Shown here piece after piece: positions 1-9,663 of a DNA stretch of 38,469 nucleotides. The notes beneath the pieces were generated by a model. It did no database searches. It was not told the DNA's origin and saw only the letters and a program-made list of their open reading frames with translations. The DNA is taken from assembly GCF_007994985.1 (NCBI RefSeq), contig NZ_VOQF01000010.1, positions 1 through 38,469 on the forward strand. Reading direction: 5' to 3'. The translations under genes were made by a program, and so were the position numbers. Each line of letters begins with the position of its first letter. The stretch's first letter is position 1. Source of the DNA: Metabacillus litoralis. Its GTDB lineage: Bacteria > Bacillota > Bacilli > Bacillales > Bacillaceae.

Positions 1-19
1 ATAACATTCTAGTAAAAAA

Positions 20-95
20 TGGTGAGCCATGAAGGATTCGAACCTTCGACCCTCTGATTAAAAGTCAGATGCTCTACCAACTGAGCTAATGGCTC
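20..95 (-). tRNA. tRNA-Lys (anticodon TTT)
   Basis: Read on the minus strand this is a complete 76-nt cloverleaf. The 7-bp acceptor stem is GAGCCAT/ATGGCTC, the D-arm contains AGCTCAGTTGGTAGAGC, the anticodon loop is ACTTTTAAT with anticodon TTT, the T-arm carries GGTTCGAATCC, and the 3' CCA is encoded (20-22). It inserts lysine at AAA/AAG codons. It lies downstream of purA in the same orientation, where B. subtilis has its trnY cluster; further tRNAs of the operon would lie left of the window edge. Its likely promoter is at 264-293. Confidence 0.97.
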
Positions 96-201
96 CTAGT
101 ATTTAAAACACTCTTAGTATCGACGCCCAAATCTCAGAAAGATTATTCAAGAAGCTGCTCCATTTGTGCGCTGATGATTTTGCTGTGAAGCATATCCATC
201 C

Positions 202-228
202 GTGCTCTACCAACTGAGCTAAAGGCTC
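202..228 (-). pseudogene. 5'-half remnant of a second tRNA-Lys
   Basis: Positions 204-228 match 71-95 of the intact tRNA-Lys at 24 of 25 bases, covering the 5' acceptor strand and the D-arm. After GAGCAC the similarity stops: there is no anticodon stem, T-arm or 3' acceptor strand. Instead about 105 bp of unrelated sequence follows up to the intact tRNA. It lies directly behind a good promoter, so it is probably still transcribed as the 5' end of the tRNA operon. It is a broken copy and cannot make a functional tRNA. Confidence 0.8.
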
Positions 229-263
229 TTAATAATTAGCGTCTCTCTAACAGGACGTTTCCT

Positions 264-293
264 ATCATAACATAGGAGCATTATATTTGACAA
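264..293 (-). promoter_or_regulatory. sigma-A type promoter for the tRNA operon
   Basis: On the minus strand, -35 TTGTCA (288-293), an 18-nt spacer and -10 TATGAT (264-269) point at the tRNA remnant and tRNA-Lys. The start would fall near 257. Confidence 0.65.
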
Positions 294-345
294 TGTTTTT
301 TTAATATATTTTCTCTTTTATCAGAATTAGATTGTAACAATCAAT

Positions 346-380
346 AAAAAATGAGAAGAATGAAAACTCACTCTTCTCAT
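346..380 (-). terminator. Rho-independent terminator of purA
   Basis: Arms 351-363 and 368-380 pair with one mismatch (12 of 13). On the minus strand they are followed by TTTTTATTG, just after the purA stop codon. Confidence 0.85.
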
Positions 381-393
381 TTATAACAATCAT

Positions 394-1704
<1,311 letters not shown>

Positions 1705-1720
1705 CTATTCAAACATGTTT

Positions 1721-1749
1721 ATTTTAACAGTGAAAAATAGGAAAGTCAA
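1721..1749 (-). promoter_or_regulatory. purA sigma-A promoter
   Basis: Minus-strand TTGACT (1744-1749), a 17-nt spacer and TAAAAT (1721-1726), placed about 40 nt upstream of the purA start. Confidence 0.75.
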
Positions 1750-1751
1750 TT

Positions 1752-1800
1752 AAAATACGAACATTATTAAAAAGATTACTTATATTCGTTCGTATATTTT
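1752..1800. promoter_or_regulatory. tandem inverted PurBoxes (predicted PurR operator)
   Basis: Two inverted AT-flanked CGAAC cores stand at 1758-1762 (forward) and 1788-1792 (reverse, GTTCG), with 25 nt between them. Both are preceded by an AAAATA-like tract in their own orientation. This fits the Bacillus PurBox pair, two 14-bp AWWWCCGAACWWT boxes separated by 16-17 bp, to which PurR binds when PRPP is low. The pair lies just upstream of the purA -35. The gap 1681-1994 otherwise holds only the purA promoter and the dnaB terminator. Confidence 0.7.
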
Positions 1801-1962
1801 ACTGGTTTTATTCATGTAGCTCTTAGTTATACTACTATAACTACATTTTCTGCTTATTAAATAGCATTCGCTTTGGTACTGATATTTATCTAGTATGTGT
1901 ATCTACTTATAGTATAATGCAGTTTTTCACTTCTAAACTAGCTCTTCTAAAATTAAAATGCA

Positions 1963-1991
1963 AACAAAAAAAGACCGCCATCGCGATCTTT
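1963..1991 (-). terminator. Rho-independent terminator of dnaB
   Basis: A 9-bp stem (1970-1978 with 1983-1991, one G-T wobble) has a 4-nt loop and a 3' T-run on the minus strand. It lies immediately after the helicase stop codon. Confidence 0.88.
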
Positions 1992-1994
1992 CCT

Positions 1995-3365
1995 CTAAGC
2001 TCCAGCTGGAACACCTGCATCATCAAAACGCCGCTCCAGATTTACGAATTTATTATATTCTTTCACGAAAGCGAGTGCTACGGTTCCAACAGGACCATTA
2101 CGTTGTTTAGCAATGATAATCTCAATGATATTCTTATTTTCTGATTCTTTATCATAGTAATCATCACGATATAAGAAGGCAACGATATCGGCATCCTGCT
2201 CAATCGATCCAGATTCACGAATATCAGACATCATTGGTCGTTTGTCTTGTCGTTGCTCAACACCACGCGAAAGCTGAGATAGAGCTATTACAGGCACCTT
2301 AAGCTCACGTGCAAGCTCTTTTAGCGTACGAGAGATCTCAGATACCTCTTGCTGACGGTTATCAGATCGGCCTGATCCTTGAATTAATTGAAGATAATCA
2401 ATTAAGATCATGCCTAATCCTGTTTCTTGCTTTAAACGACGACACTTTGCACGGATTTCACTCACTCTTATACCTGGTGTATCATCTATATAGATTCCAG
2501 AGTCTGAGAGACTACCCATTGCCATCGTAAGCTTTCCCCAGTCTTCAGGTGTTAATGAGCCTGTTCTTAATCTTTGTGCATCAATGTTACCTTCAGCACA
2601 TAACATCCTCATTACAAGCTGATCTGCACCCATCTCAAGACTGAAAATCGCAACATTTTCTTCTGTCTTCGTTGCAACGTTTTGGGCAATATTTAAGGCA
2701 AATGCTGTTTTACCAACTGAAGGTCGGGCAGCAACGATGATAAGATCGTTACGTTGAAAGCCTGCTGTCATTCTATCAAGCTCTGTAAACCCAGTTGGTA
2801 TACCAGTAACATCACCTTTATTGTCATGAAGCATTTCAATGTTATCGTAGGTTTGAACAAGAACATCTTTAATATTTTGAAAGGCACCAGCATTTTTCCG
2901 TTGAGCAACTTCCATTATTGTTTTTTCTGCTTCGTTTAATAAAACCTCAACTTCATCTTCACGACTATATCCATCTTGTGCAATGGTCGTTGCTGTTCGG
3001 ATTAAACGACGTAGAATTGATTTTTCTTCAACAATCTTGCCATAGTATTCAATATTGGCTGCAGTCGGAACTGAGTTAGCCAAGTCACTTAAATATGATA
3101 CGCCACCTACTTCTTCTAGTAGGTTTACATCTGCAAGCTCTGATGTCACTGTTACTAAATCCACAGGTTCACCTTTATCAGATAAATCAAGCATCGCATT
3201 ATATATCTTTTGATGTGCTGCTCGATAGAAATCTTCTGGAATTAATAGCTCTGATGCTAGTGTAAGAGAAGCTGGTTGTAGGAATATAGCACCTAGTACA
3301 GCTTGTTCTGCTTCTATATTTTGTGGTGGAATACGATCACCAAGTAGCTCGTTTATGATGACCAC
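1995..3365 (-). CDS. dnaB: replicative DNA helicase DnaB (B. subtilis DnaC)
   Basis: This is the hexameric 5'-3' helicase that unwinds DNA ahead of the replisome. The DnaB N-terminal domain (about residues 12-115) begins with PPQNIEAEQAVLGAIF. The RecA-like C-terminal domain carries Walker A PSVGKT (about 215-220), Walker B MILIDYLQL and the SxRGSIEQDAD-like block. Length (456 aa) and sequence match B. subtilis DnaC closely. The start is uncertain. A GTG at 3365 lies only about 3 nt after AAAGGA, and where relatives begin with Met (M-x-D/E-L-L-x-D-R) this frame has ATA. There is no ATG in frame before the conserved region. The gene is bounded by terminators on both sides, so it is probably transcribed alone. 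Confidence 0.97.
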   Translation of the reverse strand: MVIINELLGDRIPPQNIEAEQAVLGAIFLQPASLTLASELLIPEDFYRAAHQKIYNAMLDLSDKGEPVDLVTVTSELADVNLLEEVGGVSYLSDLANSVPTAANIEYYGKIVEEKSILRRLIRTATTIAQDGYSREDEVEVLLNEAEKTIMEVAQRKNAGAFQNIKDVLVQTYDNIEMLHDNKGDVTGIPTGFTELDRMTAGFQRNDLIIVAARPSVGKTAFALNIAQNVATKTEENVAIFSLEMGADQLVMRMLCAEGNIDAQRLRTGSLTPEDWGKLTMAMGSLSDSGIYIDDTPGIRVSEIRAKCRRLKQETGLGMILIDYLQLIQGSGRSDNRQQEVSEISRTLKELARELKVPVIALSQLSRGVEQRQDKRPMMSDIRESGSIEQDADIVAFLYRDDYYDKESENKNIIEIIIAKQRNGPVGTVALAFVKEYNKFVNLERRFDDAGVPAGA

Positions 3366-3445
3366 CGTCCTTTATATTAATAATTACTAGTTATCTATTA
3401 CAATAATAAATATATCATCTTTTATAATATCTTAAGTACTAAGCA

Positions 3446-3492
3446 TAAAAAAAAAGTGGCAAAGCTTCAAGATAAATTTCACTCTTTCCACC
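3446..3492 (-). terminator. Rho-independent terminator of the yybS–gdpP–rplI operon
   Basis: Minus-strand GTGGAAAG (3484-3491) pairs with CTTT-G-CCAC (3456-3464), with one bulged base, and is followed by nine T's. It is located 26 nt after the rplI stop. Confidence 0.75.
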
Positions 3493-3517
3493 AAACCACA
3501 TGAATCTCCAACATTTA

Positions 3518-3961
3518 CTATTCTTTTACATGTACCTTAATTGTTGCTGTAACTTCTGGATGAAGCTTCGCAGGAACATTCGTAAAACCTAGAGCTCGTA
3601 TTCCGTCTGGTAGATCAAGTTTACGCTTATCTAGCTTAATATTATGTGTCTTTTTTAACTCATCCGCAATCTGCTTACTTGTAACAGAACCAAATAAACG
3701 ACCACCTTCACCAGATTTAGCCTGAATTTCAACTGTTAATTTTTCTAAATCTAGTTTAAGCTGTTGCATTTGTTCAAGCTCTTCAACTAGTTCTTGTTCT
3801 TGTTTCTTTTTTTGAGCATTTAAAGAGCTTACATTTGCTCCTGTTGCTTCTACTGCTAAGCCTTGCTTGATTAGGAAGTTATGTGCATAACCATCTGCAA
3901 CATTTTTAATTTCCCCTTTTTTTCCTTTTCCTTTAACGTCCTTTAAAAAGATAACTTTCAT
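3518..3961 (-). CDS. rplI: 50S ribosomal protein L9
   Basis: L9 binds 23S rRNA near the L1 stalk and influences reading-frame maintenance. At 147 aa the protein has the family's two-lobed form. The N-terminal domain begins [19 protein letters not shown] and contains [15 protein letters not shown] long charged connecting helix (about 48-80) is rich in K, E and Q, and the C-terminal RNA-binding domain contains [13 protein letters not shown]. Its ATG overlaps the gdpP stop codon (ATGA, 3958-3961), so translation of the two is probably coupled. This is the usual yybS–gdpP–rplI arrangement of Bacillaceae. Confidence 0.98.
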   Translation of the reverse strand: MKVIFLKDVKGKGKKGEIKNVADGYAHNFLIKQGLAVEATGANVSSLNAQKKKQEQELVEELEQMQQLKLDLEKLTVEIQAKSGEGGRLFGSVTSKQIADELKKTHNIKLDKRKLDLPDGIRALGFTNVPAKLHPEVTATIKVHVKE

Positions 3962-5931
3962 GATTTGGTTCCTCCTTCAAGATAATCCTCTAACACTAAT
4001 TTTAATTTTTCTGCTGCTTCTACAAGTGTTTGGTTTGGTAGCTGGGTTGCTGCATTTGTTAAATGCCCGCCTCCACCAAGAGCCTCCATAATAATCTGGA
4101 CATTAACATCACCTAATGACCTGGCACTTACACTTACACATTCTTCATCACGCTTAGCTATGACAAATGAAGCTTCTACACCATTCATTGTTAGTAATGT
4201 ATCTGCTGCTTGAGCAATAATGACTTGATCATGATGCTCCTCATCCTGAGCGATAGCAATGGCAATGCCTTCTTTGTAAAGTGATGCATGTTGAATGAGC
4301 TTAGCTCGTTTTACGTAATGGTTAATATCTTCCTTCAGGAATTTTTGAACTAGTACTGTATCAGCACCCTTTGCTCTTAAATAAGATGCTGCATCAAATG
4401 TACGTGAGCCTGTTCGAAGTGTAAAGCTCTTTGTATCAACTATAATTCCTGCTAGTAATGAGGTTGCTTCAATCATATTCATTTTCAGCTTTTTTGGTTG
4501 ATATTCTAATAGCTCTGTGACAAGTTCAGCCGTAGATGAAGCATATGGCTCCATATAAACAAGTATCGGATCTTTTATGAATTCTTCACCACGTCTGTGA
4601 TGGTCAATGACAATTACATTTTCACTTCTAATAAGTAATCTTTCATCAATCACTAAAGAAGGTTTATGAGTATCAACAACAATTAGTAGCGTTTCGTCTG
4701 TCATAATTTCAAGGGCTTGTTCAGGAGTAATAAACCTTGACCATAACTCAGGATGTTTTTTGAGCTCAATAAGAAGCTGTTCAACTCCAGAATCAAGTGT
4801 ATCAGGATCTAAAACGATAAATCCTTCTTTCTCATTTACCTGTGCAACCTTCAGAATTCCTATTGCGGAGCCTATAGCATCCATGTCAGGAAATCTATGA
4901 CCCATGATCATCACTTTGTCACTTTCGAGTACAATTTCTTTTAATGCATGTGAAATAACTCGAGCACGTACTCTAGTGCGTTTTTCAACAGGATTTGTTT
5001 TCCCACCAAAAAATTTCACTTTCCCATTTGTTTGTTTAATAGCAACTTGATCGCCGCCACGTCCTAATGCTAAATCTAATCCAGATTGAGCCATACCGCC
5101 CAAGTCTTGTAAAGTAGATATACCTGTTCCAATTCCAATACTTAAAGTTAAAGAAACATTTTGCATGGTTGTCTTTTCCCGAACTTCGTCCAGAATAGAA
5201 AACTTAGTTTTTTCAAGCTTTGTTAGAATATCTTCATTTAGTACACCTAGAAAGCGTTCAGATGAAATTCTTTTTAAAAATACACCATAATCCTTGGCCC
5301 ACTTATTTAATATAGAGGTAACTTCACTATTAATGGCACTTCTTGTTTGATCATCCAAACCTTGTGTAACTTCATCATAATTGTCTAAAAATATGAATGC
5401 AAGTACGGTGCGTTCATCTTCATATTGCTTTTCAATTTCAATTTGTTCGGTCACATCAAAAAAGTATAATAAACGTTCATCTCTTTTAATGATCACTTTA
5501 AATTCTCGATCAAACAAAGCAATAGTTTCTGATTCTACCTCTTGTTTAATTAATGGTACGAGGGAATCTGCCACGTCATAAAGAGATCTCCCCACTAATG
5601 TATCTTCATCAAAACAAGACGTCATAAATGGATTAGACCACTCTACTTGGAATTGATCATTGTATAAAAGAATTCCGATTGGCATCTCCATTAGTGCTTC
5701 CTCACCGACTTTTTTAAGACGATAAGAAAGAGTTGTTATATAGCCTTGCATTTCTAGCTTAAAATCGACAACTGCTTTACTAATAACATACAACGCTGCC
5801 AAAAGGAACATGGAGAGAACTAATCCTAGTATCCAGTTATATAGATAAAGTAGAAGTACAGCTATCACTGTTACACTAATTAATGCATAAATAGGATAAC
5901 GAATTAATGGTTTTTCATAAAAGCTTGGCAT
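3958..5931 (-). CDS. gdpP: cyclic-di-AMP phosphodiesterase GdpP (YybT)
   Basis: This membrane enzyme hydrolyses c-di-AMP to pApA and so helps set potassium, osmotic and cell-wall homeostasis. Domains in order: two N-terminal membrane segments (about 13-32 and 35-55), a PAS-like domain (about 80-160), a degenerate GGDEF domain with RGGDQVAIK (about 291-299), then DHH/DHHA1 (about 335-655). Metal-binding motifs are intact: GHRFPDMD (344-351), VVDTH (418-422), IDHH (442-445) and a C-terminal GGGGH. At 657 aa it matches B. subtilis GdpP. The ATG at 5931 is 13 nt from GAGGAG, a rather long spacing, but the MPSFYEKPL start is conserved. The gene is the middle member of the yybS–gdpP–rplI operon. 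Confidence 0.97.
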   Translation of the reverse strand: MPSFYEKPLIRYPIYALISVTVIAVLLLYLYNWILGLVLSMFLLAALYVISKAVVDFKLEMQGYITTLSYRLKKVGEEALMEMPIGILLYNDQFQVEWSNPFMTSCFDEDTLVGRSLYDVADSLVPLIKQEVESETIALFDREFKVIIKRDERLLYFFDVTEQIEIEKQYEDERTVLAFIFLDNYDEVTQGLDDQTRSAINSEVTSILNKWAKDYGVFLKRISSERFLGVLNEDILTKLEKTKFSILDEVREKTTMQNVSLTLSIGIGTGISTLQDLGGMAQSGLDLALGRGGDQVAIKQTNGKVKFFGGKTNPVEKRTRVRARVISHALKEIVLESDKVMIMGHRFPDMDAIGSAIGILKVAQVNEKEGFIVLDPDTLDSGVEQLLIELKKHPELWSRFITPEQALEIMTDETLLIVVDTHKPSLVIDERLLIRSENVIVIDHHRRGEEFIKDPILVYMEPYASSTAELVTELLEYQPKKLKMNMIEATSLLAGIIVDTKSFTLRTGSRTFDAASYLRAKGADTVLVQKFLKEDINHYVKRAKLIQHASLYKEGIAIAIAQDEEHHDQVIIAQAADTLLTMNGVEASFVIAKRDEECVSVSARSLGDVNVQIIMEALGGGGHLTNAATQLPNQTLVEAAEKLKLVLEDYLEGGTKS

Positions 5932-5967
5932 TCGAATTTATCAACTCCTCGCAACAGTGATTACATC

Positions 5968-6903
5968 TTACCTTTTTGCTATTTTACCACGTAGAGGAAA
6001 GCTTATATCAATTATACCTAAGATTCTTATAAGATAAAGAAGTAATGGCATTAGTAATGACACAATAACGATAATAATGGGTACTGCCTTTGAAATTCCC
6101 TTAACATAACAATAATAATAGATAAACGAATATCCTTGTATCAAAATAACTGCTTGTAAAATCATATAAATATTTAAAACAGCCATGAAGTAAAACGTAT
6201 CTTTATCAGGGTTAAATATGAGTAGGATCGAAACAATTAAATAATACCAAACAATACTTTGGGGCAATCTCCACTCTCTAAATGGTCTTAAAGCTGGAAC
6301 CTTTATTCTAAGTCTTCTTAAAACAGGTATAGCAATAATATGAGTGAGAATAGCAAAAAAGATAGCTGTCCCTACGAAGATTGTTGGTGAAAGTGTGGGT
6401 ATTAATTCTATACCTTCTTCTAGCTGTTTAAACTGGTTTGTCATATCTTCATTAGTATTAAAATTCGAGAAAATAGATTTTGATTGAGCAATTGATTGCT
6501 CAATCATAGTAACTGTATCATCAATAAGATCAATCTTAAGAAAAAGAATTGCTCCAATATAGCCTAGCAATAAATTGATTATATATGCTAAGCTCCCACC
6601 AATTAAGGCTCCAACAGGCTGCTGCTTTTTGTAAAATACCCCCATAACAATTCCACTTAAACCAAATAGTAGCACAAGTAAAATATTTGTAATCGAACCA
6701 ATAAGCAAGGAAAGAATACAACCTGCAAAAAAGAGCAATAACGCATCAGTTACTTTATGTCTTATGGCAAAAAGTAAAAATGGTAAAGGGAGAACAAAGT
6801 GTAAGATTCCCCCAATAATTGGGGCATAATTGGTAAAGAGCATTAACACTAAGAAAATAGCTAATAAAATAGCGCCTTCTGTAATAACATGAAGTCTCCG
6901 CAC
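5968..6903 (-). CDS. yybS: YybS family membrane protein (DUF2232)
   Basis: A 311-residue polytopic membrane protein with about eight hydrophobic segments separated by short loops. A hydrophilic stretch at about 150-170 (SKSIFSNFNTNEDMTNQFK) and the C-terminal basic tail GKIAKR stand out. Length and position directly upstream of gdpP match B. subtilis YybS; no biochemical role is established. The start is GTG at 6903 (GTG-CGG-AGA), with AGAGGTG just upstream. The gap to gdpP is 36 nt, consistent with co-transcription with gdpP and rplI. A linked role in c-di-AMP or membrane physiology is only an inference from the operon. Confidence 0.88.
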   Translation of the reverse strand: MRRLHVITEGAILLAIFLVLMLFTNYAPIIGGILHFVLPLPFLLFAIRHKVTDALLLFFAGCILSLLIGSITNILLVLLFGLSGIVMGVFYKKQQPVGALIGGSLAYIINLLLGYIGAILFLKIDLIDDTVTMIEQSIAQSKSIFSNFNTNEDMTNQFKQLEEGIELIPTLSPTIFVGTAIFFAILTHIIAIPVLRRLRIKVPALRPFREWRLPQSIVWYYLIVSILLIFNPDKDTFYFMAVLNIYMILQAVILIQGYSFIYYYCYVKGISKAVPIIIVIVSLLMPLLLYLIRILGIIDISFPLRGKIAKR

Positions 6904-6965
6904 ACTGACACCTCTTAAAAGTTTTACTTATTATAGTTATGGATTTTATATTCTGCATTAATAAT

Positions 6966-6979
6966 GAGTGAGTTCACTC
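6966..6979. repeat. operator-like dyad upstream of yybS
   Basis: GAGTGA-GT-TCACTC has perfect 6-bp arms around a 2-nt centre, about 65 nt upstream of the yybS start. A protein binding site is possible; no family is recognised. Confidence 0.3.
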
Positions 6980-7150
6980 GGGTAATTTACAACAATGTAT
7001 TTGTAGTATTTCATACAAACTAATTTTTATTTGAAATATGTAAAATAACTTCAATTCACGGCTCTTTGGCTTTTTTTCTTTCAAAATACACAATAACATA
7101 CTGTTTCTAACAGATAATAAGAACAACTTTTTAGAAAAGAGCTTAATTGA

Positions 7151-7187
7151 AAAAAGCACAGATAGGAAATTCTCCTCTGTGCTTTTC
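7151..7187 (-). terminator. Rho-independent terminator of the rpsF–ssbA–rpsR operon
   Basis: Minus-strand AAAAGCACAGA (7177-7187) pairs perfectly with TCTGTGCTTTT (7153-7163), and the T-run continues past the stem. It begins six bases after the rpsR stop. Confidence 0.92.
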
Positions 7188-7192
7188 ATTAA

Positions 7193-7450
<258 letters not shown>

Positions 7451-7478
7451 TTATTTGAGGTTACGTTCATATATTGTA

Positions 7479-8006
7479 TTAAAACGGTAAGTCATCATCA
7501 GATATATCAATAGGTTTTCCATCATTAGCAAACGGATCATCATCAAAGCTTGTACGACCCTGATTACGCTGTTGATTTTGATTTTGATCTGAACCGAAAG
7601 GATTTTGATTACCAGTGTTACCTGGATACCCACCAGAATTGTTATTATTGTTGTTGTAGTTATTGTTGTTACCACCGCCACCTGCAGACTTCGGCTCAAG
7701 GAACTGAACACTTTCTGCAACAACTTCTGTAACAAATACGCGTTTCCCAGTTTGATCTTCATAACTACGTGATTGTAAACGACCATCAACACCTGCTAAG
7801 CTACCTTTTTTAAGGAAGTTCGCAACATTTTCAGCTTGTTTACGCCAAATCACACAGTTAAGAAAGTCAGCTTCTCTTTCACCTTGGTTATTAGTAAACG
7901 TTCGGTTTACTGCTAAAGTAAATGTAGCAACAGCTACTCCGCTTGGTGTGTAACGCAGCTCTGGATCTTTTGTAAGTCTTCCGACTAAAACTACTCGATT
8001 CAACAT
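7479..8006 (-). CDS. ssbA: single-stranded DNA-binding protein SsbA
   Basis: SsbA coats single-stranded DNA during replication and repair and recruits partner proteins through its tail. The OB-fold (about residues 1-105) begins [20 protein letters not shown] and includes [21 protein letters not shown] disordered linker rich in Gly, Asn and Gln follows (about 112-155), with a long Asn run. The acidic C-terminal tip DDDLPF is the conserved partner-binding motif. The start is the ATG at 8006, with AAAGGA 8 nt upstream; an in-frame ATG at 8015 lies inside that ribosome-binding site. The 175-aa length is normal. Placement between rpsF and rpsR is typical of Firmicutes. Confidence 0.97.
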   Translation of the reverse strand: MLNRVVLVGRLTKDPELRYTPSGVAVATFTLAVNRTFTNNQGEREADFLNCVIWRKQAENVANFLKKGSLAGVDGRLQSRSYEDQTGKRVFVTEVVAESVQFLEPKSAGGGGNNNNYNNNNNNSGGYPGNTGNQNPFGSDQNQNQQRNQGRTSFDDDPFANDGKPIDISDDDLPF

Positions 8007-8045
8007 CAAAATCATCCTTTTTTGAATATCTTATCTAACTTTATA

Positions 8046-8339
8046 TTATTTATCTTCTTTTTTAATAACGATATGGCGAATGATATCTTCGCTAATTTTC
8101 GCTAAACGATCGAATTCTTGAACAGCAGCAGCTTCAGCATTAACTTGAAGAAGCATGTAGTAGCCATCACGTAAATCATTGATTTCGTAAGCTAGGCGAC
8201 GTTTGCCCCACTCTTTTGCTTCTGTAACTTCCGCACCATTATCAGCTAAAACGTTATTGAAACGCTCAACTAAAGCTTTTTTAGCTTCATCTTCGATATT
8301 TGGACGGATGATGTACATAACTTCGTACTTTCTCATCAT
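8046..8339 (-). CDS. rpsF: 30S ribosomal protein S6
   Basis: S6 is the S18 partner on the 30S platform. The 97-aa protein shows [16 protein letters not shown] at the start, [21 protein letters not shown] in the middle and [19 protein letters not shown] near the end, all typical of S6. Two adjacent ATGs (8339 and 8336) both lie within range of GGAGG (6 or 9 nt); relatives begin M-R-K-Y-E, so the second may be used. It is the first gene of rpsF–ssbA–rpsR. Its Shine-Dalgarno sequence can be folded into the leader hairpin described at 8344-8385, which suggests feedback control by S6:S18. Confidence 0.97.
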   Translation of the reverse strand: MMRKYEVMYIIRPNIEDEAKKALVERFNNVLADNGAEVTEAKEWGKRRLAYEINDLRDGYYMLLQVNAEAAAVQEFDRLAKISEDIIRHIVIKKEDK

Positions 8340-8343
8340 CTTA

Positions 8344-8385
8344 CACCTCCTTTTGGTCTAAACGGCCCTCACTCGGGCAAGGAGC
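8344..8385 (-). promoter_or_regulatory. S6:S18-type autoregulatory leader upstream of rpsF
   Basis: On the minus strand CTCCTT (8379-8384), then hairpin GCCC-GAGTGA-GGGC (8375-8378 with 8365-8368), then CCGTTT, then AAGGAG of the Shine-Dalgarno (8346-8352). CTCCTT is perfectly complementary to AAGGAG, so the fold hides the ribosome-binding site. It also places a CCG element beside the small hairpin. This agrees with the known S6:S18 leader, in which the protein pair binds a CCG-containing bulge; the match to that motif is from memory. Confidence 0.65.
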
Positions 8386-8416
8386 AATTATTAAAATAAT
8401 TTACTCACAATATAGA

Positions 8417-8445
8417 ATTATAACAAATGATTACGAAAAGCGCAA
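8417..8445 (-). promoter_or_regulatory. sigma-A type promoter of the rpsF operon
   Basis: Minus-strand TTGCGC (8440-8445), a 17-nt spacer and TATAAT (8417-8422). The start would be near 8410, giving a leader of about 70 nt. Confidence 0.6.
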
Positions 8446-8474
8446 GCGGCTTGTTAGGTCTGACAAGCATAAAC
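8435..8474. repeat. Bacillus-type intergenic repeat (GCGCAAGCGGCTTG…GACAAGCATAA)
   Basis: GCTTGT (8448-8453) and ACAAGC (8463-8468) form inverted arms, and GAAAAGCGCAAGCG precedes them. I recall closely similar sequences scattered between genes in many Bacillus genomes, but cannot search here. It starts 2 nt after the ychF stop and its left part contains the -35 of the rpsF promoter. It may also act as a weak terminator of ychF. Confidence 0.45.
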
Positions 8475-8475
8475 C

Positions 8476-9576
8476 TTATACGTTAAATCTGAAATGAATA
8501 ACATCTCCATCTTTAACAATGTACTCTTTTCCTTCAAGACGAACTTTACCAGCTTCACGAGCAGCTCCCATTGTTTTAGCTGTTAACAGGTCATCGTAAG
8601 ATACAGTTTCAGCTCGGATAAATCCTCTTTCAAAATCTGTATGAATAATGCCCGCACATTGTGGTGCTTTCATTCCTTTTGTAAATGTCCAAGCACGAAC
8701 TTCTTGTTCACCTGCAGTGAAGTAAGTAGCTAAGCCTAACAAATGGTAAGAAGCTTTAATTAATTGATCTAATCCTGATTCTTCAATACCAAGCTCTTCT
8801 AAGAACATTGCCTTTTCTTCGCCGTCGAGTTCAGCAATTTCAGATTCAATTTTTGCACAAACTACAATTACCTCTGCATTTTCTCCAGCTGCAAACTCGC
8901 GAACTTTTTGCACATATTCATTGTCTGATGCATCTGCTACTTCATCTTCACTTACATTTGCTGCATATAAAACAGGTTTACTTGTAAGTAAATGAAGCTG
9001 TTTAACATATTTTTGTTGTTCTTCATTTAGTTCTACTGAACGAGCTGGCTTTTCATCTTCAAAAGCTTCTTTCAAGCTAACTAAAATTTCATGCTCATAA
9101 ACAGCTGTCTTTTCCTTTTGCTTTGCAAGCTTAGCAACACGATCAATACGTTTATCAACTGTTTCTAAATCAGCTAATATTAACTCTAAATTAATCGTTT
9201 CAATATCTGAGATTGGATCAACTTTACCAGATACATGTGTAATATTATCATCAGCAAAACAACGAACAACATGACAAATTGCATCAACCTGACGGATATG
9301 TGATAAAAACTTATTTCCTAATCCCTCACCTTTGCTAGCACCTTTAACAATTCCAGCGATATCAGTGAATTCAAATGCAGTCGGTATTGTTTTTTTAGGT
9401 TTAACAAGTTCTGTTAATTTTTGTAATCTTTCATCCGGTACTTCTACAATCCCAACGTTAGGGTCGATTGTACAAAATGGATAGTTTGCTGACTCTGCAC
9501 CAGCTTGTGTAATTGCGTTAAATAATGTTGATTTTCCAACGTTAGGAAGACCTACAATCCCAGCAGTTAATGCCAT
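8476..9576 (-). CDS. ychF: redox-regulated ATPase YchF (Obg-family)
   Basis: YchF is a universally conserved P-loop ATPase of the Obg family that associates with ribosomes. The 366-aa product has the G1 loop GLPNVGKST (9-17), G3-type DIAGIVKGASKGEGLG, and NVSE where GTPases have NKxD; this substitution explains ATP rather than GTP preference in the family. A helical insertion lies at about 130-200, and a TGS domain at the C terminus ends GKEYIVKDGDVIHFRFNV. GAGGAG precedes the ATG. The gene is transcribed alone from a candidate promoter at 9635-9663. Confidence 0.98.
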   Translation of the reverse strand: MALTAGIVGLPNVGKSTLFNAITQAGAESANYPFCTIDPNVGIVEVPDERLQKLTELVKPKKTIPTAFEFTDIAGIVKGASKGEGLGNKFLSHIRQVDAICHVVRCFADDNITHVSGKVDPISDIETINLELILADLETVDKRIDRVAKLAKQKEKTAVYEHEILVSLKEAFEDEKPARSVELNEEQQKYVKQLHLLTSKPVLYAANVSEDEVADASDNEYVQKVREFAAGENAEVIVVCAKIESEIAELDGEEKAMFLEELGIEESGLDQLIKASYHLLGLATYFTAGEQEVRAWTFTKGMKAPQCAGIIHTDFERGFIRAETVSYDDLLTAKTMGAAREAGKVRLEGKEYIVKDGDVIHFRFNV

Positions 9577-9634
9577 TTTCCCACTCCTCTATCTAAAACA
9601 AATAGTTTGTCCGATTTCTATTCAACCTTCAACA

Positions 9635-9663
9635 ATTATAGATAGTAAACACATAAAAAACAA
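9635..9663 (-). promoter_or_regulatory. candidate ychF promoter
   Basis: Minus-strand TTGTTT (9658-9663), a 17-nt spacer and TATAAT (9635-9640). The -35 is weak and the -10 is exact. The -10 lies inside an 11-bp inverted-repeat arm. Confidence 0.45.

Noticed and set aside
143-199. 18-codon frame MDMLHSKIISAQMEQLLE following the tRNA fragment
   Set aside because: Too short and unrecognised to call a gene; no ribosome-binding site. Kept only as a clue to what replaced the tRNA.
6974-7189. 71-codon minus-strand frame after rpsR
   Set aside because: It begins inside the rpsR terminator hairpin, has no ribosome-binding site and resembles no family.
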